In this document: positions 42,942 through 51,245 of the stretch, one piece after another | How positions within the stretch are numbered: the stretch's first letter is position 1 | How the letters are laid out: every line of letters starts with the position of its first letter | Assembly (NCBI RefSeq): GCF_041687215.1 | Contig: NZ_JAWLCI010000003.1 | Coordinates: 1-64,000, forward strand | Source of the DNA: Mariniphaga sp041687215 | GTDB lineage: Bacteria > Bacteroidota > Bacteroidia > Bacteroidales > Prolixibacteraceae | Direction of reading: 5' to 3' | Length of the DNA stretch: 64,000 nucleotides | Made by a program: the position numbers and the translations under genes | Notes under the pieces: model-generated | Told to the model about the DNA's origin: nothing | Database searches by the model: none | The model's input: only the letters and a program-made list of their open reading frames with translations

Positions 42942-43457
42942 ATGAAGATAAAATTATTGATGAACCTGCTAATCGCAGTTATGGTAGCCCTGGTTATTTC
43001 TTCGTGTTTAAAAACTGAAGATGAAAAAGTTTACACTGCTGCTGAAGAAATTATGCTTAGAGAAGCTTATCTGGATACTTTGGCAGCAAGGGGTCACGAT
43101 ATTGACACCCTCGAAAATGAAATCTATTATGTTATGATGGATGATGAAAGCGAAGGCGATTTGGCTAAGGCAGGTGACACTTTAACTATTGGCTATGCCG
43201 GGTATTTTATTGATGGCGTTTTGTTCGATTCATCAGAACTGAGCAGCACAAATGGTAAAATGACTTTTATACTTGAACATGAAGAACACCGAATGATTCC
43301 GGGATTTGAAACAGCAATGAAGGTGTTGAATAAAGGTGCCCGTGCACAGTTTATCATTCCTTCTGAACTGGCATACGGAAGTAGCGGGAGTGGACGAATT
43401 CCTCCATATCAAACCCTGATTTTTGTAATAAAAATGTATGAAATAAAACCTTCGTAG
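42942..43457 (+). CDS. FKBP-type peptidyl-prolyl isomerase lipoprotein
   Basis: The protein is 171 residues. Signal and lipobox (ALVISSC, about residue 22), a helical linker, then an FKBP domain (about 70-170) with GDTLTIGYAGYFIDG, FDSS, MIPGFETAMKVLNKGARAQFIIPSELAYG and PYQTLIFVIKMYEI. FKBP domains catalyse cis-trans isomerisation of Xaa-Pro bonds. It should work in the periplasm on outer-membrane proteins. A second FKBP protein follows 28 bases later. Confidence 0.93.
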   Translation: MKIKLLMNLLIAVMVALVISSCLKTEDEKVYTAAEEIMLREAYLDTLAARGHDIDTLENEIYYVMMDDESEGDLAKAGDTLTIGYAGYFIDGVLFDSSELSSTNGKMTFILEHEEHRMIPGFETAMKVLNKGARAQFIIPSELAYGSSGSGRIPPYQTLIFVIKMYEIKPS

Positions 43458-43485
43458 TTTTATTATTTATTAAACAAGGAAACAG

Positions 43486-44019
43486 ATGAAACGTATTATA
43501 ACATTATTTCTTTTAGCAGTTGTGGCTTCAGCTTTTTTCTCATGTAAAGAAAACAGCCTCGAAAAACAGAGACAAAACGAATTGAAAAAGCTGGATGAAT
43601 TTATTCGCGCACATTATGCCGAGGTGGATCGCAAGCCTTCCGGATTGTATTATATTGAACTGGAAGAAGGCACCGGAGATTCAATTAAAATGGGCGATCA
43701 GGTTCAGGTTTTTTATGAAATTCAAACACTTGACAGCTTAGGTACAATTGGAACAGGAAATTATGAACCCCTTCAGCTAACTGTACTTCCGCCAACAGAA
43801 TTGCCATCAACGGCCACCTACGTTAATGAACTGAAAGCGCTTCATGAAGCGTTAACATATATGAAAAAAGGCTCCAAAGCACGTCTGATATTCGATTCTC
43901 AACTTGGTTTCGGGCAGTATGGTTCGTATGGTTTTTCTGGTTTCACTCCACTGATGATGGAAGTAGAAGTCTATAAAGTTTATCCGGCCGAGGTTCCTGA
44001 AGAGGAAATTACAGAATAA
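43486..44019 (+). CDS. FKBP-type peptidyl-prolyl isomerase lipoprotein, divergent
   Basis: The protein is 177 residues with a signal and lipobox (ASAFFSC). The FKBP domain is recognisable by SGLYYIELEEGTGDSIKMGDQV and MKKGSKARLIFDSQLGFGQYG, but the FDSS-type active-site segment is replaced by TIGTGNYEPLQLTV, so isomerase activity may be weak. The similarity to the preceding gene suggests an old duplication. An 18-base gap to the YciB-Nudix gene suggests one operon. Confidence 0.88.
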   Translation: MKRIITLFLLAVVASAFFSCKENSLEKQRQNELKKLDEFIRAHYAEVDRKPSGLYYIELEEGTGDSIKMGDQVQVFYEIQTLDSLGTIGTGNYEPLQLTVLPPTELPSTATYVNELKALHEALTYMKKGSKARLIFDSQLGFGQYGSYGFSGFTPLMMEVEVYKVYPAEVPEEEITE

Positions 44020-44037
44020 CCGGTTGAATTCTTTCTC

Positions 44038-45105
44038 ATGCACAGGACTGAACTCCTGAAAAAACTGCTGCCCGGGTTTATTCCGCTTTTCGTTTTTATT
44101 GCAGCCGACGAAATTTGGGGAACCAAAACCGGTTTGTTTGTTGCCGTTGGAGTTGGTGTTGTTGAAATGATTTGGGTAGCTGTTCGCGAAAAACGATTCG
44201 ACAAATTTATTCTTTTCGACACGGTTCTTCTTGTTGCACTTGGTGCAGTATCCATTTTGCTCGACAATGATTTGTTTTTTAAACTAAAACCCGGGCTCAT
44301 TGAACTTATTTTGGTAGCTGTTTTTGCGGTTTCTGCTTTTTCAAAAGTGAATATTATTGGTTTGATGGGAAAACGCTACCTTAAAGACGTTCAGCTTAAT
44401 GAAGTGCAGGCAGCTCAAATTCGAAAAAGCCTGAAAACACTGTTTTTTGTTTTTGCAGCACATACCATTCTGGTTTTTTATGCCACCTTTTTTATGAGCA
44501 AAGAAGCCTGGGCTTTTATCAGCGGCGGATTGTTTTACATTTTGTTTGGCGTTTATTTTTTTGTTGAGTTATTCAGACAAAAAAGGAAACAAAAAGCTTT
44601 GAAGAACGAAGAGTGGGTTCCACTGGTTGACGAAACGGGTAAAATTACCGGACAGGCGCCACGAAGTCACGTGCACAATGGCAGTAAACTTTTACATCCG
44701 GTGGTGCATATGCACGTGTTAAACCGAAATAAAGCCATTCTTCTACAAAAACGACCCGAGTCAAAACTCATTCAACCCGGAAAATGGGACACTGCCGTTG
44801 GAGGACATATTTCTGCCGGGGAAAACCTGGAACAAGCTCTGCAAAAAGAGGCCTGGGAAGAAATCGGGTTGAAAAATTTTTCTGCAAAACTGCTTCAGGT
44901 TTATAAATGGGAATCGGATGTGGAAGCTGAATTGGTTTATCTTTTTGTAACGCAAGATTTTAAAAATTACACCGTCCATTCTGATGAAGTTGTTGAAGCC
45001 CGTTTCTGGACTAAAAATAAGATAGAAAATCAACTGGGACAAAAGGTTTTTACGCCAAATTTCGAGCATGAATTTCAGCTTCTGAAAGAAAAAGGATTGG
45101 TTTAA
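44038..45105 (+). CDS. YciB-like membrane domain fused to a Nudix hydrolase
   Basis: The 355-residue protein has two parts. Residues 1-180 form about five transmembrane helices and resemble YciB/IspZ, with KLLPGFIPLFVFIAADEIWG, SAFSKVNIIGLMGKRYLKD and FYATFFMSKEAWAFISGGLF. Residues about 190-355 are a Nudix domain with the IPP-isomerase-like opening VPLVDETGKITGQAPRSHVHNG and Nudix box GGHISAGENLEQALQKEAWE followed by EIGL. The expected RE is KE in this box. YciB helps coordinate envelope synthesis and division; the Nudix half may hydrolyse a nucleotide-linked or isoprenoid-type substrate. I know of no characterised protein with this fusion, and a single reading frame spans the join. Confidence 0.8.
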   Translation: MHRTELLKKLLPGFIPLFVFIAADEIWGTKTGLFVAVGVGVVEMIWVAVREKRFDKFILFDTVLLVALGAVSILLDNDLFFKLKPGLIELILVAVFAVSAFSKVNIIGLMGKRYLKDVQLNEVQAAQIRKSLKTLFFVFAAHTILVFYATFFMSKEAWAFISGGLFYILFGVYFFVELFRQKRKQKALKNEEWVPLVDETGKITGQAPRSHVHNGSKLLHPVVHMHVLNRNKAILLQKRPESKLIQPGKWDTAVGGHISAGENLEQALQKEAWEEIGLKNFSAKLLQVYKWESDVEAELVYLFVTQDFKNYTVHSDEVVEARFWTKNKIENQLGQKVFTPNFEHEFQLLKEKGLV

Positions 45106-45120
45106 TTTCTGGTAATTTTT

Positions 45121-45822
45121 TCAGCATCCTAATAAAAATATAGCTGGCTGTTTGTGCAAGTCAGGCACATTCCCTTTCCACTGACTGATAGTTTTGGTGG
45201 CAATAAATTCATTTTCGCCGGTGAGATTGGCTGCAATACAAAGAAGGGTAGAGGTGGAACATGTTTTCAGTAAATCGGTAATGAGTTGATTATTGCGGTA
45301 TGGTGTTTCAATAAAAATTTGAGTTTGCCCGTTACTTTTTACCAGCTTTTCAAGGTTCGAAATCGCTCTGGTGCGTTCGTTTGCCCTTACCGGAAGGTAC
45401 CCGGAAAACGCAAAATTCTGGCCATTTAAACCCGAAGCCATCAGGGCAAGCACAATAGACGACGGCCCAACCAGCGGTACTACTTTGTATCCTTTCTGAT
45501 GCGCAATTTTTACTATTTCGGCTCCCGGGTCAGCAATTCCCGGGCAACCAGCTTCTGAAATAACAGCCACATTTTCACCCTGCTCCAACGGTTTTAAAAA
45601 AGCGGGAAGTTCATTTTGGTCAGTATATTTGTTCAATTCAAAAAATGTTAACTGGTCAATATTTATTTCCCTGTTCACTTGTTTCAGAAATCTACGGGCT
45701 GTTCTAATATTTTCAACAATATAAAAACGGGTATTTGTTACCAACTTAAAAACCTGCGCCGGCAGTACATTTTGCCAGTCGTTTTCACTTAAAACATTGG
45801 GTAGAAGATAAAGTGCTGCCAT
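45121..45822 (-). CDS. RsmI-like SAM-dependent methyltransferase (tetrapyrrole methylase fold)
   Basis: The protein is 233 residues. It resembles the 16S rRNA 2'-O-methyltransferase RsmI branch: FYIVENIRTARRFL, NVAVISEAGCPGIADPGAEIV, PLVGPSSIVLALMASGLNGQ, FSGYLP and IFIETPYRNNQ. Bacteroidota often carry this paralogue alongside a full-length RsmI (about 225-290 residues), so the target could differ from C1402. It converges with the YciB-Nudix gene, with 15 bases between the stops, and is divergent from the MBL hydrolase. Confidence 0.88.
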   Translation of the reverse strand: MAALYLLPNVLSENDWQNVLPAQVFKLVTNTRFYIVENIRTARRFLKQVNREINIDQLTFFELNKYTDQNELPAFLKPLEQGENVAVISEAGCPGIADPGAEIVKIAHQKGYKVVPLVGPSSIVLALMASGLNGQNFAFSGYLPVRANERTRAISNLEKLVKSNGQTQIFIETPYRNNQLITDLLKTCSTSTLLCIAANLTGENEFIATKTISQWKGNVPDLHKQPAIFLLGC

Positions 45823-45886
45823 TTGAAAATTTTTGGTAAAATTAAAGATAATCGTGGTTTAGCCAACCTTTTGCTAATTTTGCAGC

Positions 45887-46684
45887 ATGTTAAGCCAAAA
45901 TAAATATGAGATTGAAGCAATTCTGCTTGGTACCGGAACTTCGCAGGGAGTGCCTGTAATTGGCTGCGATTGTCCGGTTTGCCAGTCGGAAGATGAAAAG
46001 GACAAACGCCTGCGCTCATCGCTGTTGCTAAAAATTAACGGACAAAACTTTGTGATTGACGCCGGGCCTGATTTCAGGCAGCAGATGTTACGGGAAAAAG
46101 TAAAAACGCTTAGGGCAATTCTGATTACACACGAACATGTTGACCACATATTTGGGCTGGATGATATCCGGTCGTTTAACTGGCTTCAAAAGCATCCTAC
46201 TGATATTTATGCTGAAAAACGGGTTCAGGAGTCCATTAAACGAATTTTCGATTATGTTTTTGCCGAACATAATTATCCCGGAATTCCCAGGATGATGCTA
46301 CACGAATTAACCAATCAGCCATTTCAAATTGACGGAATTGAATTCATACCAATCCGTTGTTTTCATCATAAACTGCCGGTTTATGGGTTCAGGGTTGGAA
46401 ATCTCAGTTACATTACCGATACCAACTTCATTCCTGACGAAGGTATTGAAAAACTGAAAGGTTCCCGAATTCTGATAATTAATGCGCTACGTGAAAAAAA
46501 GCACATTTCTCATTTTAATCTTCTTGAGGCCTTGGATATTATAGATAAAATCAAACCAGAAAAAGCTTTTTTAACACATATCAGTCATGAATTTGGAACC
46601 CACGAAAAAATTCAATCCATGCTACCCGAAAATGTTTTTGTAGCTTTTGACGGGCAAAAAATACAATTGAAGGATTTTGAGTGA
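45887..46684 (+). CDS. PhnP-like MBL-fold metal hydrolase
   Basis: The 265-residue protein has the PhnP-type opening LLGTGTSQGVPVIGCDCPVC with extra Zn-binding cysteines, then the metallo-beta-lactamase motif THEHVDHIFGLDD, further His/Asp ligands in TDTNF and CFHHKLPVYGF, and LTHISHE. PhnP is a cyclic phosphodiesterase, but the family has many uncharacterised members. A -7 box TAATTTTG is at 45875-45882, directly upstream of the start codon, giving an unusually short leader. Confidence 0.88.
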   Translation: MLSQNKYEIEAILLGTGTSQGVPVIGCDCPVCQSEDEKDKRLRSSLLLKINGQNFVIDAGPDFRQQMLREKVKTLRAILITHEHVDHIFGLDDIRSFNWLQKHPTDIYAEKRVQESIKRIFDYVFAEHNYPGIPRMMLHELTNQPFQIDGIEFIPIRCFHHKLPVYGFRVGNLSYITDTNFIPDEGIEKLKGSRILIINALREKKHISHFNLLEALDIIDKIKPEKAFLTHISHEFGTHEKIQSMLPENVFVAFDGQKIQLKDFE

Positions 46685-46686
46685 AC

Positions 46687-46726
46687 AAAAAAGTCATGTT
46701 CACAAGTATGAAAACATGACTTTTTT
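46687..46726. terminator. Perfect 14-bp bidirectional terminator
   Basis: AAAAAAGTCATGTT (46687-46700) pairs perfectly with AACATGACTTTTTT (46713-46726) with a 12-base loop. It sits between the convergent MBL hydrolase and the Na+-pump beta subunit and has A/T-runs on both sides. Confidence 0.9.
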
Positions 46727-46745
46727 GAAAATCTTCTCCCAGGAA

Positions 46746-48395
46746 TTACATCAAAAAACTTAACAAAATACCCGCTGCAACAGCCGAGCCAATTACACCC
46801 GAAACATTGGGCGCCATGGCATGCATAAGCAGGTGGTTGGTTGGGTCTTCCTTTAAACCCATGTGCTGAACAACGCGCGCACTGTCGGGCACAGCAGAAA
46901 CTCCGCTGGCGCCAATCATGGGGTTAATTTTGTTGTTTTTACTCATAAATACGTTCATGAGTTTGGCGCCTAAAACACCTCCTGCAGTTGCAATCACAAA
47001 TGATGCTGCACCCAACGCAAATATTTTAATGGATGAAGGTGTTAGAAAAATATCAGCCTGGGTTGAAGCACCTACCGTTATACCCAACAAGATGGTAATT
47101 ACATCAATCAGCGCATTACTTGCTGTATTTGCCAACCGCTTGGTAACGGTAGATTCTTTCAACAGGTTTCCGAAAAACAACATTCCCAGCAGTGGTAAAG
47201 CCGATGGCGCAATAAATGCAGTGAGCAGTAACCCCACAATGGGGAATAATATTTTTTCGAGTTTTGAAACCGCACGCGGAGGCTTCATTTTAATTCTGCG
47301 CTCTCTTTTAGAAGTAAGTAGTTTAATAACAGGCGGTTGAATTACGGGAACCAATGCCATGTATGAATACGCTGCAATGGCGATGGGGCCAATCAGGTTT
47401 TGCACTACCTGTCCGTTGGCCATCATGTTCATTCCGTTTGCCAGTTTCGATGATATAAAAATAGCTGTCGGACCATCTGCTCCACCAATAATTCCAATTG
47501 CACCAGCTTCTGGTGGGGCAAATCCCAACCAAAGCGCCCCCAAAAATGTGAGGAAAATACCTATTTGTGCAGCGGCACCAAGTAACATCAGTTTTGGGTT
47601 TGAAATGAGCGATGAAAAATCTGTCATGGCGCCAATTCCCAGAAAAATAAGCGGCGGATACCAACCCTGAACAACTCCCTGATAAAGGATATTTATAACT
47701 GAACCTGGTTCGTAAATACCAAGTTTCAGGTTGAAATCTGCTACCTGGAACATGGGAATATTTCCGATTAGAATTCCGAAACCAATAGGCACGAGCAGCA
47801 GAGGTTCAAATTCGTACCGGATTCCCAGATATATAAAAACTAACCCAACCAGAATCATCATCAGGTGTTTCCAGGTTACGTTGGCAAAGCCCGAAAATTC
47901 GTAAAAATTGAAAAGACCTGATATTGCACCGCTGTAATTTTTATACTCGAAACCATCGCCGGCTAATTTTCCGTCGGCATTAAGGTAAAGTGCCCGTTGC
48001 GGAAGTTTTACCGTTTCCTGTTCCGTTCTGTAATCGGTTGATGAAGTATTCGGATCCATGTTTTTACGCAGATGCGTTATTACAACCGGATTGAAATCAA
48101 GAATAATTTGATCCCCTGAAATGCTGTACCGGCCTGTGTAGCGCTGCTTGGCAGAATCGAGCGTAAACGTATTGTTCGACTCAAAACTAAATGTTTTATA
48201 CCGTTTAACGGTTGTCAGTTTTTCGCCGGACAATGTCTCCTTCGGGTTATAAGTGGGCACAGGAACGTATCCATCGCTGTGATTCACCCATTTTCCATTG
48301 ATAATTTGAGTTGAAATGTTTTTTTCATTTCCCCGGGTAGAAAAAGCAGAAAACAGTGCCGCAAAGATTATTAGTAGTTGAAATATTTTTCTCAT
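46746..48395 (-). CDS. oadB: Na+-translocating decarboxylase beta subunit with N-terminal periplasmic extension
   Basis: The protein is 549 residues. The C-terminal about 370 residues are a polytopic OadB/MmdB domain with GGADGPTAIFISSKL, the conserved sodium-binding Asp region, and GASGVSAVPDSARVV. The N-terminal about 170 residues are a signal peptide (LLIIFAALFSAFS) and a soluble beta-rich segment absent from the classic protein (typically about 380-430 residues). The beta subunit couples decarboxylation of enzyme-bound carboxybiotin to export of Na+. It is the last gene of the methylmalonyl-CoA decarboxylase operon. Confidence 0.9.
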   Translation of the reverse strand: MRKIFQLLIIFAALFSAFSTRGNEKNISTQIINGKWVNHSDGYVPVPTYNPKETLSGEKLTTVKRYKTFSFESNNTFTLDSAKQRYTGRYSISGDQIILDFNPVVITHLRKNMDPNTSSTDYRTEQETVKLPQRALYLNADGKLAGDGFEYKNYSGAISGLFNFYEFSGFANVTWKHLMMILVGLVFIYLGIRYEFEPLLLVPIGFGILIGNIPMFQVADFNLKLGIYEPGSVINILYQGVVQGWYPPLIFLGIGAMTDFSSLISNPKLMLLGAAAQIGIFLTFLGALWLGFAPPEAGAIGIIGGADGPTAIFISSKLANGMNMMANGQVVQNLIGPIAIAAYSYMALVPVIQPPVIKLLTSKRERRIKMKPPRAVSKLEKILFPIVGLLLTAFIAPSALPLLGMLFFGNLLKESTVTKRLANTASNALIDVITILLGITVGASTQADIFLTPSSIKIFALGAASFVIATAGGVLGAKLMNVFMSKNNKINPMIGASGVSAVPDSARVVQHMGLKEDPTNHLLMHAMAPNVSGVIGSAVAAGILLSFLM

Positions 48396-48415
48396 TTTTT
48401 TTGAATGCTTTGCAG

Positions 48416-48841
48416 TTAACCAATTTCAATGAGAACATCATCCTGCTGAACGGAATCTCCCACGTTTACTTTAATGGCCAAAACTTCACCTCCTTTGGTT
48501 GTTTGTACCTGGTTTTCCATTTTCATGGCTTCCATAACCAAAAGGTTTTGTCCTTCGGAAACCATGTCGCCAACCGATATGTTCAGTTTTAAAATGGTTC
48601 CGGGAAGCGGTGCGGTAACCTCATGTTTTCCAGATGATTCTTTCTTTTTAATCTGGCCTTCGCCGGGCATTTTTTCCAATGGCTTACGAACCAGACGTGG
48701 CGTTTTAGAGGTTTTTATTTCGTTGTGCACTACTACCTCATAACGTGTACCGTTTACATCAACTTCAGCAATGTTGTCTTCAATGTCTTTGATGTGCACT
48801 TCGTAGTCGCTTCCGCTTATGGTAAATTTATATTTTTTCAT
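48416..48841 (-). CDS. Biotin carboxyl carrier subunit of the decarboxylase
   Basis: The protein is 141 residues: an N-terminal linking domain (MKKYKFTISGSDYEVHIKDI), a proline/alanine-rich linker and a C-terminal biotinyl domain with EAMKMEN, in which the Lys is biotinylated. It carries CO2 from the carboxyltransferase to the membrane beta subunit. Confidence 0.95.
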   Translation of the reverse strand: MKKYKFTISGSDYEVHIKDIEDNIAEVDVNGTRYEVVVHNEIKTSKTPRLVRKPLEKMPGEGQIKKKESSGKHEVTAPLPGTILKLNISVGDMVSEGQNLLVMEAMKMENQVQTTKGGEVLAIKVNVGDSVQQDDVLIEIG

Positions 48842-48853
48842 TTTTTTGGGATT

Positions 48854-49219
48854 TTAATTTCTGGGCCAGTTTTGGGTTACGCTGTATATTTTTGAACTCC
48901 ACGGAGAATAAGCCTTTCTGACCTGTTTTATGGTAACTATGTTGCTTTCTTCATCATGCATTTCATCAAAATACAGATGCAGGGCCAAACTGATGGCAGC
49001 AGTAACGTTTCCTTCAATATGTTGGTCCTGTTCGCCTGAAATAGCTGATTTTTCCTGTTCCCCTTTTTTCCTTTTAAATTTCAGGTTGATAATTTTCGGA
49101 AGTCTGGAAAAAACCACTGACAACAAGGTTAATGCTGAAAGAACAATCGCAAACCCAACTATTGCAACAGTAAAACCAAAGTCAAAAGGATTGACCAGAA
49201 GCATAAAAAGAATGTTCAT
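48854..49219 (-). CDS. OadG-type gamma/delta membrane subunit of the decarboxylase
   Basis: The 121-residue protein has one N-terminal transmembrane helix (FTVAIVGFAIVLSALTLLSVV), then a charged segment and a Trp-containing C-terminus (KQVRKAYSPWSSKIYSVTQN). OadG-family subunits join the carboxyltransferase to the beta subunit and help bind metal. Confidence 0.88.
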   Translation of the reverse strand: MNILFMLLVNPFDFGFTVAIVGFAIVLSALTLLSVVFSRLPKIINLKFKRKKGEQEKSAISGEQDQHIEGNVTAAISLALHLYFDEMHDEESNIVTIKQVRKAYSPWSSKIYSVTQNWPRN

Positions 49220-49231
49220 TTTGTTTTTACT

Positions 49232-50791
49232 TTAAAGTGGAATATTGGAATGTTTTTTAGGCGGATTTACCAGTTTTTTGGTAGCCAGGCTTTGGAATCC
49301 GCGAATAATCCGGAAGCGGGTATTTCGTGGTTCTATAATATCATCAATGTAACCCAATGCTGCAGCCTGGTATGGATTGGCAAATTTTTCCTTGTATTCT
49401 TCTTCGTGGTCGGCAATAAATTTTGCCCTTTCCTCGGGGTTTTCAATTTCCGCCAGTTTTTTTCCGTGAAGAACTTCAACTGCGCCGGAAGCACCCATAA
49501 CTGCAATTTCGGCAGTTGGCCAGGCATAGTTCAAATCGCCACGCAACTGTTTGCACGACATTACGTCATGCGCACCGCCGTATGATTTACGGAGAGTTAC
49601 TGTAATTTTTGGAACGGTTGCTTCGCCATAGGCAAACATTAGTTTAGCTCCATGAATTATAATTCCGCCATACTCTTGCCGGCTGCCGGGCAGAAATCCG
49701 GGTACATCAACCAGCGTTAAAATTGGAATGTTAAAACTGTCGCAAAAACGCACAAAGCGGGCAGCTTTTCTCGATGCTTCTATGTCGAGTACACCGGCCA
49801 GATAATTGGGCTGGTTGGCAACAATTCCCACCGGATGACCATCGAATTTGGCAAATCCAATTACAATGTTCTTGGCATAATTGCGGTGTATTTCAAGGAA
49901 TTCGGCATAATCAACAATGGAGCTGATTACATCAGTAACATCGTAGGGTTGATTGGTATTTTCCGGAATTATTTCATTCAGAAAATCATCCATACGATCT
50001 ATGGGATCAGTATTTTCTGTAACAATAGGGTCTTCCAGGTTGTTTTGTGGCAGGAAAGTAAGGAGTTTACGGATAAGCATTAAACCCTCCTTTTCGTCTT
50101 CAACCAGAAAATGAGAAACACCGGATTTCGAAGCATGAATTTTTCCGCCGCCAAGGTCTTCCACCGAAATGTCTTCGCCGGTAACAGTTTTTACCACTTT
50201 TGGACCGGTAACGAACATGTAGGAATTCTGTTCGGTCATCATAATAAAATCGGTTAGTGCGGGCGAATAAACAGCACCGCCGGCACACGGCCCGAAAATG
50301 GCTGAAATTTGTGGAATAACGCCTGAGGCAAGAATATTCCGTTCAAAAATTTCGGCATATCCTGCCAGTGAAGTTACGCCTTCCTGAATTCTGGCGCCAC
50401 CCGAATCATTTATTCCAATTAAGGGGGCTCCGGCTTTCATGGCCATGTCCATTACTTTGCAGATTTTTTGTGCAAAAGTTTCAGAAAGTGACCCGCCAAA
50501 AATGGTAAAGTCTTGCGAAAAAACATAAACTACACGTCCGTCAATTGTTCCGTGGCCGGTAACCACACCATCGCCAAGAAACTTTTTCTTTTCCATACCA
50601 AAGTTGGTGCAGCGGTGGGTAACAAACATGTCAAATTCTTCAAAGCTCCCTTCGTCGAGCAAAAGATCAATTCGTTCCCTTGCAGTGAATTTGCCTTTGC
50701 GGTGCTGGGCTTCAATCCTGTTCAAACCTCCGCCAAGTTTTGCCTCAGCCCGTAATTCAATCAGCTTTTTTACTTTATCCTGGGTACTCAT
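49232..50791 (-). CDS. mmdA: Methylmalonyl-CoA decarboxylase carboxyltransferase alpha subunit
   Basis: The 519-residue carboxyltransferase resembles PccB/MmdA: the two acyl-CoA-binding crotonase-like halves include SGGARIQEGV, GPCAGGAVYSPALTDF, VPGFLPGSRQEYGGIIIHGAKL and SYGGAHDVMSCK. Without an adjacent biotin carboxylase, and with Na+-pump subunits following, it should run as a decarboxylase, releasing propionyl-CoA from (S)-methylmalonyl-CoA. Confidence 0.93.
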   Translation of the reverse strand: MSTQDKVKKLIELRAEAKLGGGLNRIEAQHRKGKFTARERIDLLLDEGSFEEFDMFVTHRCTNFGMEKKKFLGDGVVTGHGTIDGRVVYVFSQDFTIFGGSLSETFAQKICKVMDMAMKAGAPLIGINDSGGARIQEGVTSLAGYAEIFERNILASGVIPQISAIFGPCAGGAVYSPALTDFIMMTEQNSYMFVTGPKVVKTVTGEDISVEDLGGGKIHASKSGVSHFLVEDEKEGLMLIRKLLTFLPQNNLEDPIVTENTDPIDRMDDFLNEIIPENTNQPYDVTDVISSIVDYAEFLEIHRNYAKNIVIGFAKFDGHPVGIVANQPNYLAGVLDIEASRKAARFVRFCDSFNIPILTLVDVPGFLPGSRQEYGGIIIHGAKLMFAYGEATVPKITVTLRKSYGGAHDVMSCKQLRGDLNYAWPTAEIAVMGASGAVEVLHGKKLAEIENPEERAKFIADHEEEYKEKFANPYQAAALGYIDDIIEPRNTRFRIIRGFQSLATKKLVNPPKKHSNIPL

Positions 50792-50829
50792 TATAAAATC
50801 GGTTATTTGTGATTTTTGGTCCTTAAAAG

Positions 50830-51231
50830 TTATTTACTGCAAATTTCGGTTAAAACACCCAGGGTTGATTTTGGATGCAGAAATCCAATGTTAAGTCCTT
50901 CGGCGCCTTTGCGGCTTTTTTGGTCGATAAGACGAACTCCTTGCTCTTCAAGTTTTTTAAGCGATTCATCAACATTCTCAACTGCGTATGCAATGTGGTG
51001 GATTCCCGGGCCTTTTTTTTCTATGAATTTACCAATTGGTCCTTCCTGGTCAGTTGACTCCAGCAATTCAATTTTTGTTTGCCCCACCTGAAAAAAGGCA
51101 GTTTTAACTTTTTGGTCTTTTACTTCTTCTATTGCATAGCATTTTTGTCCCAGCATTTTTTCGTAAAAAGGAATGGCTTCGTCGAGACTGTTTACCGCTA
51201 TGCCGATGTGTTCTATATGTGAAATACTCAT
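50830..51231 (-). CDS. mce: Methylmalonyl-CoA epimerase
   Basis: The 133-residue protein is a VOC-fold enzyme: SHIEHIGIAVNSLDEAIPFY holds one metal-binding His, GIHHIAYAVENVDESL another, and GVLTEICSK the terminal Glu. It interconverts the R and S epimers of methylmalonyl-CoA, linking the mutase to the decarboxylase. The methylmalonyl-CoA mutase is not in this window. Confidence 0.93.
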   Translation of the reverse strand: MSISHIEHIGIAVNSLDEAIPFYEKMLGQKCYAIEEVKDQKVKTAFFQVGQTKIELLESTDQEGPIGKFIEKKGPGIHHIAYAVENVDESLKKLEEQGVRLIDQKSRKGAEGLNIGFLHPKSTLGVLTEICSK

Positions 51232-51245
51232 AATTGTTTAATATA

